Shown piece after piece: positions 16,259-24,505 of a stretch of DNA of 64,000 bases. The notes under the pieces were generated by a model. It saw only the letters and a program-made list of their open reading frames with translations. It did not search any database and had not been told where the DNA came from. A program made the translations under genes and the position numbers. The stretch is from Methylobacterium sp. 10. GTDB taxonomy: Bacteria > Pseudomonadota > Alphaproteobacteria > Rhizobiales > Beijerinckiaceae. Each line of letters starts with the position of its first letter. Within the stretch, counting starts at the first letter, position 1. The stretch lies in the NCBI RefSeq assembly GCF_000519085.1, contig NZ_KI912577.1, forward strand, positions 4,458,035-4,522,034, in the 5' to 3' direction.

Positions 16259-17551
16259 TCACACCACCACCGGCATCGCCGTCATCTCGCCGGTTCCGAA
16301 GACGCGCTTGTAGCGGGCGATCTCGTCGTCCGGACCGATGGCCTTCGACGGGTTGTCGGAGATCTTCACCGTGGGGCGGCCATTGGCGGCGATGACCTTG
16401 CAGACGATGGAGATCGGATCGAGCCCGTGACCGGGCACGAGGCCGCGAAAGTCGTTGGTGAGCAGGGTGCCCCAACCATAGCCGATGCGCATCCGCCCAT
16501 GGAAATGCGCGTGGATCGCCTCGATCGTGTCGATGTCGAGCCCGTCCGAGAAGATCGCGAGTTTCTCGTGGGGGTCGCAGCCGCGCGACGCCCACCAGGC
16601 AATGGCCTCCTCGCCGCCTTCGATCGGATCCTTCGAATCGATGCGGATCCCGGTCCAGGCCGTCATCCAGTCCGGCGCATGGGCGAGGAAGCCCGTGGTG
16701 CCGTAGGTGTCGGGCAGCATCACCAGCAGGTTGCCGGCGTAATCCTGCTGCCAGTCGCGCAGCACGTCGTAGGGCGCCTGGGCCAGGGCCTCGTCGTCCT
16801 CGGCGAGGGCCGAGTAGACCATCGGCAGTTCATGGGCGTTGGTGCCCACCGCCTCGACCTCGCGGCGCATGGCGATGAGGCAGTTCGACGTGCCGAGGAA
16901 GGCCTCGCCCAGGCCCTCGCGCATCGCCTCGACGCACCACTCCTGCCACAGGAAACCGTGGCGGCGGCGGGTGCCGAAATCGGCGATGGAGAGGTCGGGC
17001 AAGGCCTTCAGGCGCTCGATCTTCTCCCACACGCGGGTCATCGCCCGGGCATAGAGAACCTGCAGCTCGAACTTGCCGAGCGCCCGCAGGATCCCGCGCG
17101 AGCGCAGCTCGTTCAGGATGGCGAGCGCCGGCACCTCCCACATGGTGGTCTCGATCCAGGGTCCGTGGAAGGTGAGGACGTATTGTCCGTCGCGCGCCTC
17201 GAGTTCGTAATCTGGCAGCCGGAAGCCTTCGAGCCAGTCCATGAAATCGGCCGAGAACATCTGGCGGTGGCCGTAGAAGGTGTTGCCGCGCAGCCAGGTC
17301 GATTCCCCCCGGCTCAGGCGGACGGTGCGGGCGTGATCGAGCTGCTCGCGCAATTCGCCCACATCGACGAAATCGGCGATGCGGACGGAGCGGCTGCGGT
17401 TCTGGATGCCGAAGGTGACGTCGGCGTCGCGATGGCGGCGAAAGATCGTCTGCGCCATGAGGAGCTTGTAGAAATCGGTATCGAGCAGCGACCGGATGAT
17501 CGGGTCGATCTTGAAGTTGTGGTTGTAAACCCGCGTCGCGAGATCGAGCAT
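16259..17551 (-). CDS. pncB: Nicotinate phosphoribosyltransferase
   Basis: Joins nicotinate and PRPP to nicotinate mononucleotide in NAD salvage; cytoplasmic. The 430 aa match the usual length. Recognisable segments: LLDTDFYKLLMAQTIFRRH near the N-terminus, TFHGPWIETTMWEVPALAI, IADFGTRRRHG, LGTSNCLIA, GTNAHELPM with the phosphorylatable His region, and IFSDGLDIDTI...GYGWGTLLTND in the phosphate-binding part. Monocistronic by position: an interspersed repeat lies just upstream. Confidence 0.96.
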   Translation of the reverse strand: MLDLATRVYNHNFKIDPIIRSLLDTDFYKLLMAQTIFRRHRDADVTFGIQNRSRSVRIADFVDVGELREQLDHARTVRLSRGESTWLRGNTFYGHRQMFSADFMDWLEGFRLPDYELEARDGQYVLTFHGPWIETTMWEVPALAILNELRSRGILRALGKFELQVLYARAMTRVWEKIERLKALPDLSIADFGTRRRHGFLWQEWCVEAMREGLGEAFLGTSNCLIAMRREVEAVGTNAHELPMVYSALAEDDEALAQAPYDVLRDWQQDYAGNLLVMLPDTYGTTGFLAHAPDWMTAWTGIRIDSKDPIEGGEEAIAWWASRGCDPHEKLAIFSDGLDIDTIEAIHAHFHGRMRIGYGWGTLLTNDFRGLVPGHGLDPISIVCKVIAANGRPTVKISDNPSKAIGPDDEIARYKRVFGTGEMTAMPVVV

Positions 17552-17715
17552 GGTCGGGACGGATCCGGTGCGGAACTTGGGCGCCCGCTCGCCTGCGAGG
17601 AGCGCATGGGCCTCGGGCGCGAGTCAATCGTGCGCCCGATGATTGACGGGGACCTGATGGCGACCGAACGGTTCGGCCCTTCGCGCGTATCGCCGGAGGG
17701 CGAGGTTGGTAGCGG
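17552..17715. other. Upstream region of pncB
   Basis: Short non-coding stretch between the pncB start and the interspersed palindromic repeat. It should contain the pncB promoter; I could not fix its elements. No gene seen. Confidence 0.35.
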
Positions 17716-17850
17716 GTCCCTCTCCCCCTCGTGGGGAGAGGTGAGGAGTGGGAATGGCTCCGCCAGCCTCCGACGGCTGAGGGTCGGCCCACCACATCAA
17801 CCTCCGGATCTTCCCCACAAGGGCAGGAGGGGCCCGTGCATCTCACGGAA
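17716..17850. repeat. Interspersed palindromic repeat, copy A
   Basis: About 135 bp closely matching 38071-38207. Shared blocks include GTCCCTCTCCCCCT, GTGGGGAGAGGT, GAGGAGTGGG, TGGCTCCGCCAGCCTCCGA and CCCCA-AAGGG. Both ends pair (CCTCTCCCC... with ...GGGGAGAGG inside the left arm; left and right arms are also mutually complementary), so transcripts could fold into a long cruciform. Lies between pncB and the PNPOx-fold gene, outside genes. Confidence 0.75.
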
Positions 17851-17883
17851 TGGGCGCATCCAGCAGAGGTAGCCGTGCGCTGG

Positions 17884-17923
17884 AAAACGCAGAAGGGCGG
17901 CCACCCACTTCGGATGGCCGCCC
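17884..17923 (-). terminator. Intrinsic terminator after PNPOx-fold gene
   Basis: Stem GGGCGGCCA (17895-17903) pairs with TGGCCGCCC (17915-17923); on the minus strand it is followed by a T-rich run (TTCTGCGTTTTC). It lies just past the stop of the general stress protein gene. Confidence 0.75.
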
Positions 17924-17947
17924 CACTGTCCGCGTCGTCGAAACAGA

Positions 17948-18451
17948 TCAGGCGAGATCGACCTTCTTCGTCTCGGTCTTGGGCGACTCGCCGGTGAGCG
18001 CGGCCTTGACGTAGCCGTAGATGTGCAAGGCCGTGGCGTTGGGGCTGTCCCAGTACTCGCCCTTTTCAGGGTGGATGCGGATGAGCGCGACTTCCGGGTC
18101 GTCCTTGCCGTTGGGGAACCAGGTCTTCATGCTCTCGCTCCACTTGTCGTCCACGATGGCCTGATCGGTGACGATCTCGGCCTTGCCGGCGATGGAGACG
18201 TAGGTCTGGCTCGACGGGTCGGAATAGGCGAGATTGACCTGGTTGTCCTTGCCGATCTCCTCGGTCTTGGGCGAGTGCAGCTTGGTGAAGAACCAGATGT
18301 CGCCGTTCTCGTCGGTGTCCTGGCTCCACATCGGGCGGCTGTAGAGCTTCCCGTCCTGATCCGCCGTGGTCATCATCGCGACCTTGATGTCCTTGACGAG
18401 ATCGAACAGCTTCTTCGCGCCCTCGTGGTCGCGGTGGTTGCCTTGATGCAT
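17948..18451 (-). CDS. PNPOx-fold general stress protein
   Basis: 167-aa flavin-binding split-barrel protein of the pyridoxamine 5'-phosphate oxidase-like general stress family. Visible family features: KVAMMTTADQDGKLYSRPM, DIWFFTKLHSPKTEEI, YVSIAGKAEIV and WFPNGKDDPEVALIRIHPEK with the C-terminal EYWDSP. Function in the cell is not firmly known; it may bind FMN/FAD and is often stress-induced. ATG at 18451 has an AGGAG site; upstream in-frame codons are not needed. Confidence 0.9.
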   Translation of the reverse strand: MHQGNHRDHEGAKKLFDLVKDIKVAMMTTADQDGKLYSRPMWSQDTDENGDIWFFTKLHSPKTEEIGKDNQVNLAYSDPSSQTYVSIAGKAEIVTDQAIVDDKWSESMKTWFPNGKDDPEVALIRIHPEKGEYWDSPNATALHIYGYVKAALTGESPKTETKKVDLA

Positions 18452-18587
18452 GAAACGGGTCTCCTGAAGGTCTGTCGTCCGTATCGGGGCGCGGTGCTCC
18501 CGGTCGCGGGCCGGCCCTGAAGGCTGCACTCACAACGGGCCAGGGGCCGCTTGGTTCAGCCCCGTTCGGAGAAGAGGACGACGATCC

Positions 18588-18884
18588 TTGGCCATCTCGA
18601 CTCCTGGAATCATACGTCTGTGTCTGTCCGCTGCCTGCGCGCTCGGCGTCTCTGCGGGAGCGGCCGGGGCCGAAGTCCGCTTCGGCCAGGGCGTGCGAAT
18701 CGGCGGCCACGATTTCTCCCACCGACGCTACGGCAGCGTCCATGTGGAGCGGGTGAAGCGGCTCCCCGGTCCCCTCGGATGCCGCCATGTCCGCAACGGA
18801 ACCTACCGGCGCGGCGACGGCTCGGTCGTGCGCGGGCCGATGGAGCGGTGCAACCTCATCGCCATCCCGCCGGGGCGGCGCTGA
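18588..18884 (+). CDS. Small secreted basic protein of unknown function
   Basis: 98 aa starting at a TTG (18588) preceded by AGAGGA. A signal peptide (IIRLCLSAACALGVSAGAAGA) precedes a short basic domain with two Cys (GCRHVRNGTYRRGDGSV, ERCNLIAIPPGRR). Not recognised. The start codon is uncertain but no in-frame ATG fits better. Confidence 0.6.
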   Translation: MAISTPGIIRLCLSAACALGVSAGAAGAEVRFGQGVRIGGHDFSHRRYGSVHVERVKRLPGPLGCRHVRNGTYRRGDGSVVRGPMERCNLIAIPPGRR

Positions 18885-19009
18885 AACCGTCCGCGTCACG
18901 CATATCGGAGGGGTGAGACCGCAAGAGGTCTGGCGTTCTCATGGTCGTCGGTTACATGCAGAGGGGCGTCCGGGCCGCCGTGCCCGCCTGCCTCGCCCGG
19001 AGAACCATC

Positions 19010-20146
19010 TTGGCCATTACTCGCGACGACGTGCTCAAGGCGCTGTCCGCCGTCACCGTCGATGACGGCGGGACCACGCTGCCCGCATCGGGCCGCCTGT
19101 CCCAGGTCGTGGTCGATCCCACGAACCGGGTCATGTTCTCGATCCTGATCGACCCGAGCGAGGCGGAGCGCTTCGAGCCGGTCCGGCGCAAGGCCGAGGG
19201 CACCGTCCTGGCGATGGCGGGCGTCTCCGGCGTGTTCGCGAGCCTCACCTCGGAGCGTGGCCCGAATCAGCCCGCCCCGCCGGCGCAGGCGGCGGTGCCG
19301 CAACCGCCCCAGCCGGGACGGCCCGCGCCGCCCCGCACCGGCCCTGCCTTGCCCGGCGTCCGCCACATCGTGGCCGTCGCCTCCGGCAAGGGCGGCGTCG
19401 GCAAGTCCACCACCGCCTGCAACCTCGCCCTCGCCCTGGCGGCGCAGGGGCTGAAGGTCGGGCTGCTCGATGCCGACATCTACGGCCCCTCGGTGCCCAA
19501 GCTCTTCGGCCTCTCCGGCAAGCCGAAGGTGATCGAGGAGCGCCTGCTCGCGCCGATGGACGGCTACGGCATCAAGGTGATGTCCATCGGCTTCCTGATC
19601 GAGCCCGAGACGGCGATGATCTGGCGCGGCCCGATGGTGCAATCGGCCATCACCCAGATGCTGCGCGAGGTCGCGTGGGGCGAGCTCGACATCCTCGTGG
19701 TCGACATGCCGCCCGGTACCGGCGACGCCCAGCTCACCATGGCCCAGGCGACGCCGCTCTCGGGGGCCGTCATCGTCTCGACGCCGCAGGACCTGGCGCT
19801 GATCGATGCGCGGCGCGGGGTCACGATGTTCCGCAAGGTCTCGGTGCCGATCCTCGGCGTCATCGAGAACATGGCGACCTTCATCTGCCCGAATTGCGGC
19901 CATGCCTCCCACATCTTCGGCCATGGCGGCGCCCGCGAGGAGGCTGCGCGGCTCGACGTGCCGTTCCTCGGCGAGATCCCCCTCGACATGACCATCCGCG
20001 AGACCTCCGATTCCGGGCGTCCCGTGGTGGCCGTGGACCCGGATGGGCCGCACGCGAAGGTCTATCGCGGCATCGCCGCGCAGCTCTGGGCCAACCTCAC
20101 CGGCGGGCCGGCCCCGCGTGCCGCGCCGCGCATCGTCATCGAGTAG
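19010..20146 (+). CDS. mrp: Iron-sulfur cluster carrier Mrp/ApbC (NBP35 family)
   Basis: 378-aa P-loop ATPase that carries and delivers Fe-S clusters. An N-terminal MIP18-like domain (about residues 1-85) is joined by a Pro-rich linker to the ATPase domain with deviant Walker A ASGKGGVGKSTT, DADIYGPS and VVDMPPGTGDAQLT. The CxxC cluster-binding pair is in FICPNCGHAS. TTG at 19010 gives MAITRDDVL, the usual N-terminus; an ATG 23 codons upstream is the alternative. mobA begins 6 bp after the stop, an apparent operon. Confidence 0.93.
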   Translation: MAITRDDVLKALSAVTVDDGGTTLPASGRLSQVVVDPTNRVMFSILIDPSEAERFEPVRRKAEGTVLAMAGVSGVFASLTSERGPNQPAPPAQAAVPQPPQPGRPAPPRTGPALPGVRHIVAVASGKGGVGKSTTACNLALALAAQGLKVGLLDADIYGPSVPKLFGLSGKPKVIEERLLAPMDGYGIKVMSIGFLIEPETAMIWRGPMVQSAITQMLREVAWGELDILVVDMPPGTGDAQLTMAQATPLSGAVIVSTPQDLALIDARRGVTMFRKVSVPILGVIENMATFICPNCGHASHIFGHGGAREEAARLDVPFLGEIPLDMTIRETSDSGRPVVAVDPDGPHAKVYRGIAAQLWANLTGGPAPRAAPRIVIE

Positions 20147-20152
20147 CCCGGC

Positions 20153-20761
20153 GTGGCGCCCATCCTCGGGGTGATCCTGGCCGGCGGCCTGTCCCGCCGC
20201 ATGGGCGGCGGCGACAAGCCGTTGAGAATCCTGGCGGGGCGCACCCTCCTCCACCGCGTGGTGGAGCGGTTCACGCCGCAATGCGGTCTGGGCGTCATCC
20301 TCAACGCCAATGGCGACCCGGCCCGGTTCGCCGGGTTCCCCGGCCCGATCGTGCCGGACGGGGTGCCCGACCATCCGGGGCCGCTGGCCGGCATCCTCGC
20401 CGCCCTCGATCATGCGGCCGCTCAGCACCCCTCCGCGACGCATGTGGCCAGCGTCACCGGCGATGCGCCGTTCCTGCCGCATGACCTGGTGGAACGGCTG
20501 GCGGCGGAGGGGGACGGCGCGCCCATCGCCATGGCCTCCTCGGCCGGGCGAGAGCATTTTGCCGTGGCGCTCTGGGCTCTGTCCCTGCGCGGGGATCTTC
20601 GCACGACCCTGGTGGAACGCGGCGAGCGCCGCGTCGGCGCCTTCCTGGCGCGGCACGGCGCCGCGGCCGTGGACTGGCCGGCGAAACCGGTCGACCCGTT
20701 CCTGAACATCAATACGCCGGAGGATCTGGCGATGGCGGAGGCTTTTCTGGAAACCTCCTGA
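20153..20761 (+). CDS. mobA: Molybdenum cofactor guanylyltransferase MobA
   Basis: Attaches GMP to molybdopterin to make the MGD cofactor used by DMSO-reductase-family enzymes. The 202 aa show the nucleotide-binding signature ILAGGLSRRMGGGDKPL, VPDGVPDHPGPLAGILAAL, SVTGDAPFLPHDLV and PFLNINTPEDLA. Start is a GTG at 20153, 6 bp after mrp. A decayed piece resembling its C-terminal part lies at 21356-21438. Confidence 0.95.
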   Translation: MAPILGVILAGGLSRRMGGGDKPLRILAGRTLLHRVVERFTPQCGLGVILNANGDPARFAGFPGPIVPDGVPDHPGPLAGILAALDHAAAQHPSATHVASVTGDAPFLPHDLVERLAAEGDGAPIAMASSAGREHFAVALWALSLRGDLRTTLVERGERRVGAFLARHGAAAVDWPAKPVDPFLNINTPEDLAMAEAFLETS

Positions 20762-21017
20762 TCGGATTTCGGGCGTCGGACGATGGCGGAGGTCCGACGC
20801 GAGGTCGGTGCCCGGGAAACGGCACGCGATTGCAGGATCTTCGAAGACGACGATGCGGTATGGAGCGTCCGATCGACGAATGTCCGAAAACATACCTAAG
20901 TTAATATGTGCTTTTCTCGGTGCGGCGCTCTAAGTTAGGGTGATCGCGGCTCTGACCTCGGCCTTCCGCGCTTGAGAGACAGATGTGTGCTCCCGCCTTC
21001 GATGCGTGGAGAGACCT

Positions 21018-21257
21018 GTGCCCGTTTACTATTTCGACATCAACGATGGTCGTAACGAGCGGGACGAAGAAGGCGTCTACTGCGCCGACCTGCAGGCCGC
21101 CGTGCTCCAGGCCAAGAAGTCGCTGCCCACCATCGCCGCCGACGAAGTGCCCAAGGATGGCGAACGCCAGGCGATCACCGTGTTGGTGACGGACGAGGAC
21201 GGCAAAGCCGTCTATCTGGCGGCGCTCGCCTTTACGGGGACATGGCTGATTCGATAG
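21018..21257 (+). CDS. DUF6894 family small protein
   Basis: 79-aa protein from a GTG at 21018 (GGAGAG upstream) beginning MPVYYFDINDGRNERDEEG, the characteristic start of a small family abundant in Methylobacterium and relatives. It continues with LQAAVLQAKKSLPTIAADE and ITVLVTDEDGKAVY. Function unknown. An in-frame ATG 11 codons upstream is less likely. Confidence 0.82.
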   Translation: MPVYYFDINDGRNERDEEGVYCADLQAAVLQAKKSLPTIAADEVPKDGERQAITVLVTDEDGKAVYLAALAFTGTWLIR

Positions 21258-21355
21258 CGTTGACTCCGGGTGGGCTCGGAGCCTTTGGCCTCGCTCGAGT
21301 TCGATGGCGTCAGTCGCTTGCCGCTCGGAAACTGAGTCACGGGCGCGATCGCGCA

Positions 21356-21438
21356 TGTGAAGCCGTGGCGCTCCGGGTCGTGTCCCTGCGCGGCGATCTC
21401 CCCGCTTCCCTTTTCGAGCGCGACACGGCGCCGACGTG
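21356..21438 (+). pseudogene. Decayed fragment resembling the MobA C-terminal region
   Basis: Translation in one frame gives AVALRVVSLRGDLPASLFER, closely matching AVALWALSLRGDLRTTLVER of intact MobA (DNA near 20560-20630), also on the plus strand. The DNA shares GCCGTGGCGCTC, TGTCCCTGCGCGG and GATCT in order. The frame stops at 21438, and nothing else of mobA is visible around it. Probably a remnant of a partial duplication; chance similarity of a GC-rich stretch is the alternative. Confidence 0.45.
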
Positions 21439-21521
21439 AATCGGCCATACCCGAGGCCAAGCTTGGCCGTAAATTCGACGTGGATGGGATCAAACCTGAG
21501 CGACCTCACTCGGCAGCGACC

Positions 21522-22268
21522 ATGATCCTCCCCTTCTCGTCGATCCGCCTCATCCTCACGAAGGCGACGATCCTCCTCGTCCTCGGCGGCTGTATCGCGG
21601 GACCGGGTATCGACGTGAATCTCGCCGGGAGGCGGTCCGATGACGCTCCGCCCACCGGCTATGCCGCCCTGGTGTCGGAACCCTTCCCGGTGGAGGCGGT
21701 GGATACGGCGCGGATCGACCCGGCCTATCTGCGGCGCGAGATCGACTACGTCACGGCGGAGCCGGTCGGCACGATCGTGGTCGATACGGCGGCTCGCTAC
21801 CTGTACCTGGTCGAACCCGGCGGACGTGCACGACGCTACGGTGTCGGTGTCGGCGCCGAGGGAATGACCTGGTCCGGCGTCGCGCGGGTCGGTGCGAAGC
21901 AGGAATGGCCGGATTGGTATCCGACCCGGGAGATGATCGCCCGGCGCCCCGATATCGTGGGGATGCTGTCACCGCTCCGGAGCGGCCGGGGCATTGCCGG
22001 CGGCAAGGCCAACCCGGTCGGCGCGCGCGGGCTCTATCTCTGGCGCGACGGTAAGGACACGCTTTACCGGATCCACGGCACCCTCGAACCCTATACGATT
22101 GGCCAGGCCGTATCGTCGGGCTGCATTCGGATGGTCGACCAGGACGTCATCGACCTCTACGCCCGCGTCGCGATCGGCACGAAGGTGGTGGTCCTGCCCG
22201 CGGGCCCCGGGACCGGAGGGACCGAGACGGCTGGCGGGCCTAGCGACGGGATGGGTGAGGCGGGATAG
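21522..22268 (+). CDS. L,D-transpeptidase (YkuD domain) lipoprotein
   Basis: 248 aa. Lipobox LGGC places the acylated Cys at residue 24, so the enzyme is probably anchored in the outer or inner membrane facing the periplasm, where such enzymes form 3-3 peptidoglycan cross-links or tether proteins. The YkuD catalytic motif is complete: H185 in RIHGT and C201 in SSGCIRM. ATG at 21522. The last 20 residues are Gly-rich and likely disordered. Confidence 0.92.
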   Translation: MILPFSSIRLILTKATILLVLGGCIAGPGIDVNLAGRRSDDAPPTGYAALVSEPFPVEAVDTARIDPAYLRREIDYVTAEPVGTIVVDTAARYLYLVEPGGRARRYGVGVGAEGMTWSGVARVGAKQEWPDWYPTREMIARRPDIVGMLSPLRSGRGIAGGKANPVGARGLYLWRDGKDTLYRIHGTLEPYTIGQAVSSGCIRMVDQDVIDLYARVAIGTKVVVLPAGPGTGGTETAGGPSDGMGEAG

Positions 22269-22312
22269 AACGAGATCTGGGACGCGACCCGGAGAGACCT
22301 TTGCGCGGGCCG

Positions 22313-23401
22313 CTACGGGAGGGACGCGGGAAACCCGACCCGCGTCGGCTCGTAGCCCAGCATCCCGCCATGCGCCCCGACGGCTCCCGCGATGGCGATG
22401 CGCGCAGCCTCATCGAGCCGCGCCAGTCCCGTCTCGAGATGACGGCGCCAGGTCGGGCCTCGGTTCCACGCCTCGACCCAGGAGGCCGCCAGGGCGACGG
22501 GCTGGTTCCGGGCCAGGGCCTCGATCAGGAAGCCCGCCTGGGTCAGGTCCTTCGCCTGTTTCTCACGCTCGGTCCGCTCGTTCGCCACGATGAGTTTGTG
22601 GACGGCGTAGCGCTCTGGAGCCGGCACCGTGACGGAGATCCCGCCGGCATGGAGGAGTGTCGAGCGGACCGGATCCGAGATCAGGAAATCGAGGTAGCGA
22701 AGCGGCTGGGCGCTGACACCGCCGAGGGCCGGCATCCAGACGGGCGCACCGGTCACCTCGTCGGAGCCGCGGTTCGAGAGCAGAAACTCGACCCGAAACC
22801 CGCTGGCGTTCACGAATGCGCTCGCGCTGTCCGGTCGCGACAGGTTCGGCACCGGACGGAAGCTCGCATCGACGGCCCGGAGTTCCTCCTGGACGGAAGA
22901 CATGCTCTCCCCGATCGCGATCGAGATGCCGTAATCCTGCGCGAGACCGATGTCGCCGGTCCTGGGAGCCCTCGTCGGGCGCTCTCCGACGAGGCCCGGA
23001 AAGGTCTGGAACGCCACCGTGCCCACCAGAACTCCGCGCAGGCGAAAGAAGCCTGCCTGCGCCAGACGTTCGACGACCCGGCCTGTCAGGCCGTCCGCTG
23101 CCGGAAAACCGGCGCTGCGCAACATGCGAACCGCGTCGATGCGGGTGCGGTAATCGACCCGCTGGCGGTCGTGGGCCTCGACTCGCCGTGTCGTCTCGGG
23201 ATCCGCCACCGTGCCGACATAGCGATTGGATTTCGTGCCGGTGGCTGCATCGTAGCCCTGGTAGTACCAGTATTCGCGCGCCTTGATGGTGCGCCTGATG
23301 AACTTGCCGTTCTCGGGAAAATCGCGGTCGAACTCCGCATCGGCGCAACGCTGATTGAGATCGGCGAAGACCGTCTGCGCGGCGGCATCGATGGACGGCA
23401 T
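22313..23401 (-). CDS. GSU2403-type nucleotidyltransferase-fold protein
   Basis: 362 aa that I place in the GSU2403 family (nucleotidyltransferase fold, NTP_transf_8-like): an N-terminal helical part with FIRRTIKAREYWYYQGYD, a central LVGTVAFQTFPGLVGER, the acidic D-x-D-like GDIGLAQDYGIS and FRVEFLLSNRGSDEV, then PERYAVHKLIVANERTEREK. Members may act as minimal nucleotidyltransferases or toxin-like proteins; substrate unknown. No obvious antitoxin partner beside it. Confidence 0.68.
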   Translation of the reverse strand: MPSIDAAAQTVFADLNQRCADAEFDRDFPENGKFIRRTIKAREYWYYQGYDAATGTKSNRYVGTVADPETTRRVEAHDRQRVDYRTRIDAVRMLRSAGFPAADGLTGRVVERLAQAGFFRLRGVLVGTVAFQTFPGLVGERPTRAPRTGDIGLAQDYGISIAIGESMSSVQEELRAVDASFRPVPNLSRPDSASAFVNASGFRVEFLLSNRGSDEVTGAPVWMPALGGVSAQPLRYLDFLISDPVRSTLLHAGGISVTVPAPERYAVHKLIVANERTEREKQAKDLTQAGFLIEALARNQPVALAASWVEAWNRGPTWRRHLETGLARLDEAARIAIAGAVGAHGGMLGYEPTRVGFPASLP

Positions 23402-23473
23402 GGCTCGCCTCTGCCCGTTACAGGAAAACAGCCATTTTCATGTAACGCGCAGAAGCGAGGTGTCCAAACGAGA

Positions 23474-23508
23474 AAGGGCGTCCGTGCGGGTGATGCGCGG
23501 ACGCCCTT
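23474..23508. terminator. Intrinsic terminator after ppiB
   Basis: AAGGGCGTCCG and CGGACGCCCTT form a perfect 11-bp stem with a 13-nt loop; on the minus strand it ends in CCCTTTCTCG. It sits just past the ppiB stop and so should terminate the coaD-ppiA-ppiB transcript. Confidence 0.72.
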
Positions 23509-23529
23509 GTCATCGATCGCCCGATCGGT

Positions 23530-23988
23530 TCAGGCGGTGCCGACGGTGGCCTTGACGATCTTGTCCGGCGAGCGCGGGGGCTCGCCCTTGTTGAGGCTGT
23601 CCACCACGTCCATGCCTTCGGTCACCTTGCCCCAGACGGTGTATTGCTTGTCGAGGAAGCGGGCATCGCCGAAGCAGAGGAAGAACTGCGAATTGGCCGA
23701 ATGCGGGAAGTTGGTGCGGGCCATCGAGCAGGTGCCGCGCACATGCGGCTCGTCGTTGAACTCGGCCTTCAGGTCCGGCAGGTCGGAACCGCCAGAGCCG
23801 GTGCCCGTCGGGTCGCCGGTCTGGGCCATGAACCCGTCGATGACGCGGTGGAACGGTACGCCATCATAGAATCCCTGCCCGGCCAGAGTCTTGAGGCGCT
23901 CGACATGGTTGGGGGCGAGATCCGGGCGCAGCCCGATGACGATGCGGCCCTTGGTGGTTTCGAGGATGATGGTCTCGGTATCGGCCAT
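23530..23988 (-). CDS. ppiB: Cytoplasmic peptidyl-prolyl cis-trans isomerase (cyclophilin)
   Basis: 152-aa single-domain cyclophilin without signal peptide. Active-site segments are intact: FYDGVPFHRVIDGFMAQTGD, GTCSMARTNFPHSANSQFFL and LDKQYTVWGKVTEGMDVVD. Catalyses proline isomerisation in folding proteins. It starts 3 bp after the preceding gene and is the last of the coaD operon. Confidence 0.95.
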   Translation of the reverse strand: MADTETIILETTKGRIVIGLRPDLAPNHVERLKTLAGQGFYDGVPFHRVIDGFMAQTGDPTGTGSGGSDLPDLKAEFNDEPHVRGTCSMARTNFPHSANSQFFLCFGDARFLDKQYTVWGKVTEGMDVVDSLNKGEPPRSPDKIVKATVGTA

Positions 23989-23991
23989 GGG

Positions 23992-24492
23992 TCAGACTCC
24001 TTGTCCCTTGGGACCTTGGTAGATGAATCGCAGGGCGATGGGACGCCCCGCGATGGCGGCGCCGAGCGCCGGCGTGATCGCGACCGGCGTGCAGCGCCGG
24101 ATCGCGTCGAGGGTTGAGCGGGTCAGGATGTCCCTGCCGCGCTGATCGGCATTCTGCATCGAGAAGGTGATGCGAGGCTCGCCGATGACGGACCCGTCGC
24201 GGCGCAAGGCGAAGCGGGCGGTGATTTCGGTGCGCGGAAAACCGGCGAGGCCTTGCGGGACCTCCCAGCAGGCGGCGAGCCTCGGATAGAGCTCCTGGAG
24301 CGTATCGGCCGGGCCAGCGGCGATGCCGCCCTCCGGCGCCTGCACCGTGGACCGCAGGGCCTCGGGCGGCGTCAGCGACAGGCCTGCACCGGCGATGGCG
24401 ACCGCGGAAAAGGGCGCTCCGAACGCGATGGCGACCGCCGACGCAACGACGGCGAGGCGCGTCGGGCGCCTCACTGTCGCGCTTCCGGTCAT
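23992..24492 (-). CDS. Secreted protein, TonB-C-like domain, unknown function
   Basis: 166 aa with a hydrophobic signal segment (LAVVASAVAIAFGAPFSAVA) and a compact domain with two Cys (LAACWEVP, IRRCTPVA). The stretch FPRTEITARFALRRDGSVIG ... RSTLDAIRRCTPV has the pattern of TonB C-terminal / energy-transducer domains that end proteins of envelope systems. It has no TonB-box-like linker. It sits 13 bp after the periplasmic cyclophilin and 3 bp before the cytoplasmic one. Role unknown. Confidence 0.68.
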   Translation of the reverse strand: MTGSATVRRPTRLAVVASAVAIAFGAPFSAVAIAGAGLSLTPPEALRSTVQAPEGGIAAGPADTLQELYPRLAACWEVPQGLAGFPRTEITARFALRRDGSVIGEPRITFSMQNADQRGRDILTRSTLDAIRRCTPVAITPALGAAIAGRPIALRFIYQGPKGQGV

Positions 24493-24505
24493 TTCGCGCC
24501 TCGGG

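Noticed and set aside
15452..17872. Open frame of about 800 codons spanning the chemoreceptor end, pncB antisense and the repeat
   Set aside because: Crosses three unrelated features; pncB on the other strand is certain, so this frame is an artefact of base composition.
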